Shown here in pieces: positions 6,403 to 7,114 of a stretch of DNA of 7,114 nucleotides (the stretch's first letter is position 1; every line of letters starts with the position of its first letter). Made by a program: the position numbers and the translations under genes. Under the pieces are notes generated by a model. It was not told the origin of the DNA and did not search any database. It saw only the letters and a list, made by a program, of their open reading frames with translations. Source of the DNA: CAYNLX01 sp964441535 (GTDB taxonomy: Bacteria > Bacillota_I > Bacilli_A > RF39 > UBA660); NCBI GenBank assembly GCA_964441535.1, contig CAYTXQ010000039.1:1-7114 (forward strand), in the 5' to 3' direction.

Positions 6403-7114
6403 TTAAGCCTTTTCTGAACTATAGAAATAATAATTTCCTGTTTCATCTAACTTAAATGTTATTATATATGTATCAAATTTATCTGAATTGTTCTTAATTT
6501 GTTTTGGAATACTACTATCTGTATATAACAAATTTTTTTCAATTTTAGAAATTATATTTTTTCCATTTCTGTCAGAAGTTAAAGTAGAATAATCTTTGTC
6601 AAAAATACTTGCTAAAAAGAAGTAACCAACTTTTTTATAAATCTTTATTTCATTCGTAGTTTTTAATGCTTTTTCAGTATAATCTATACAAATTCCTGAA
6701 GCCCAGCCACCATTATATTGAGGTAATATATATTTATTATTAATATAAAGTAATAGTGAATCTGAATCGTAGCTAGTACCAACTAAAAGTACTTGATCAT
6801 TTCCAAAAAAATTTTTAAAAGTAGAAATTATTAAATTAGCTGTTGTAGTATTTAATTCATAAACTCCGTCACTATTGATTTCTCCATATATATTTTCATT
6901 AGTTTTTTCTAAATAATAAATAACTACAAATTGTTTTTCTCTTTCTGTCATTTTATTATTAGAAATTGATTCTTTATCATAAAAAGCATTCCAATCCATT
7001 GGATATGGAAAAATCCCGTCTATTTTCTTTTCTATATCAATTACTTTTGCATCAGTTAATGATAATTCTTCTTCTGCAATTATTTCTGTATTACTTTCAT
7101 TACTATCCTCTTTT
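6403..7114 (-). CDS. Unrecognised protein, C-terminal 236 residues (5' end outside window)
   Basis: The frame is open from the stop at 6403-6405 to the window edge, so the ATG at 6999 is internal and the true start lies beyond 7114. The first 38 visible residues include an acidic Ser/Asn/Glu-rich stretch (KEDSNESNTE...AEEEL). A composition like this often follows the signal peptide or lipobox of an exported low-GC Gram-positive protein, but no signal sequence can be seen here. The rest looks like a soluble alpha/beta domain rich in Asn, Lys, Tyr and Ser, with aromatic patches such as YYLEKTNE, GGWASGICIDY and a C-terminal GNYYFYSSEKA. There is no transmembrane segment, cysteine cluster or catalytic motif that I recognise. 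Pro-Tyr-Pro immediately precedes Met-Asp-Trp, which reads as continuous coding sequence with no ribosome binding site before that ATG. A terminator closes the gene. A surface or lipoprotein role is only inferred. Confidence 0.85.
   Translation of the reverse strand, partial: KEDSNESNTEIIAEEELSLTDAKVIDIEKKIDGIFPYPMDWNAFYDKESISNNKMTEREKQFVVIYYLEKTNENIYGEINSDGVYELNTTTANLIISTFKNFFGNDQVLLVGTSYDSDSLLLYINNKYILPQYNGGWASGICIDYTEKALKTTNEIKIYKKVGYFFLASIFDKDYSTLTSDRNGKNIISKIEKNLLYTDSSIPKQIKNNSDKFDTYIITFKLDETGNYYFYSSEKA

Noticed and set aside
6403..6999. A complete 198-residue gene starting at ATG 6999.
   Set aside because: The same frame stays open for 38 more codons to the window edge with protein-like content, and no ribosome binding site precedes ATG 6999. 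The gene is partial.
1..7114. CRISPR arrays, tRNA or rRNA genes, and insertion sequences.
   Set aside because: No regularly spaced repeats, cloverleaf or rRNA-like sequence, transposase frame or terminal inverted repeats were seen on either strand.

Overview
The window is strongly AT-rich, and every confident gene lies on the minus strand. It uses the standard bacterial code: tryptophans are TGG, and no in-frame TGA is needed in recG or nifJ. AT-biased codons (AGA, AAA, ATA, TTA), AGGTGAT/AGAGG ribosome binding sites, a pyruvate:ferredoxin oxidoreductase and RecG together suggest an anaerobic, low-GC member of the Bacillota (Clostridia, Erysipelotrichia or an RF39-like lineage). This placement is inference; no marker gene in the window fixes it.

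Layout in the direction of minus-strand transcription (right to left). (1) 7114-6403: the C-terminal 236 residues of an unrecognised protein whose 5' end lies outside the window, closed by a clear intrinsic terminator (6363-6389). (2) A candidate promoter (-10 TATAAT, 6339-6344) and nifJ (6309-2995), a complete single-chain pyruvate:ferredoxin oxidoreductase with all expected TPP and [4Fe-4S] residues. (3) A 159-base spacer (2836-2994). It appears to hold a small RNA on the opposite, plus strand: TTGACA-17-TAGTAT promoter, two hairpins, and a strong terminator ending at the nifJ stop codon. No plus-strand protein gene is nearby. (4) recG (2835-868), a complete ATP-dependent branched-DNA translocase, followed by hairpins and an intrinsic terminator with a GAGA loop (726-754).

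(5) The leftmost 800 bases look like accessory DNA. A relatively GC-richer patch (about 690-824) holds a palindrome, several hairpins and the duplicated 9-mer AATCGTACC. It is followed by what reads like a small gene broken by two frame changes (628-352), and then by a 107-codon PD-(D/E)XK-like nuclease gene (334-11) that stops where the fold would be expected to continue.

The two large genes are housekeeping: pyruvate oxidation to acetyl-CoA with reduced ferredoxin, and replication-fork or recombination repair. They do not form an obvious functional unit. nifJ has its own promoter, and recG may be read from nifJ run-through, because no minus-strand terminator is visible between them, or from a promoter in the spacer. 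The most unusual item is the putative plus-strand small RNA between nifJ and recG, with an inverted repeat around its -35 box. No new defence or metabolic system can be demonstrated in this window.
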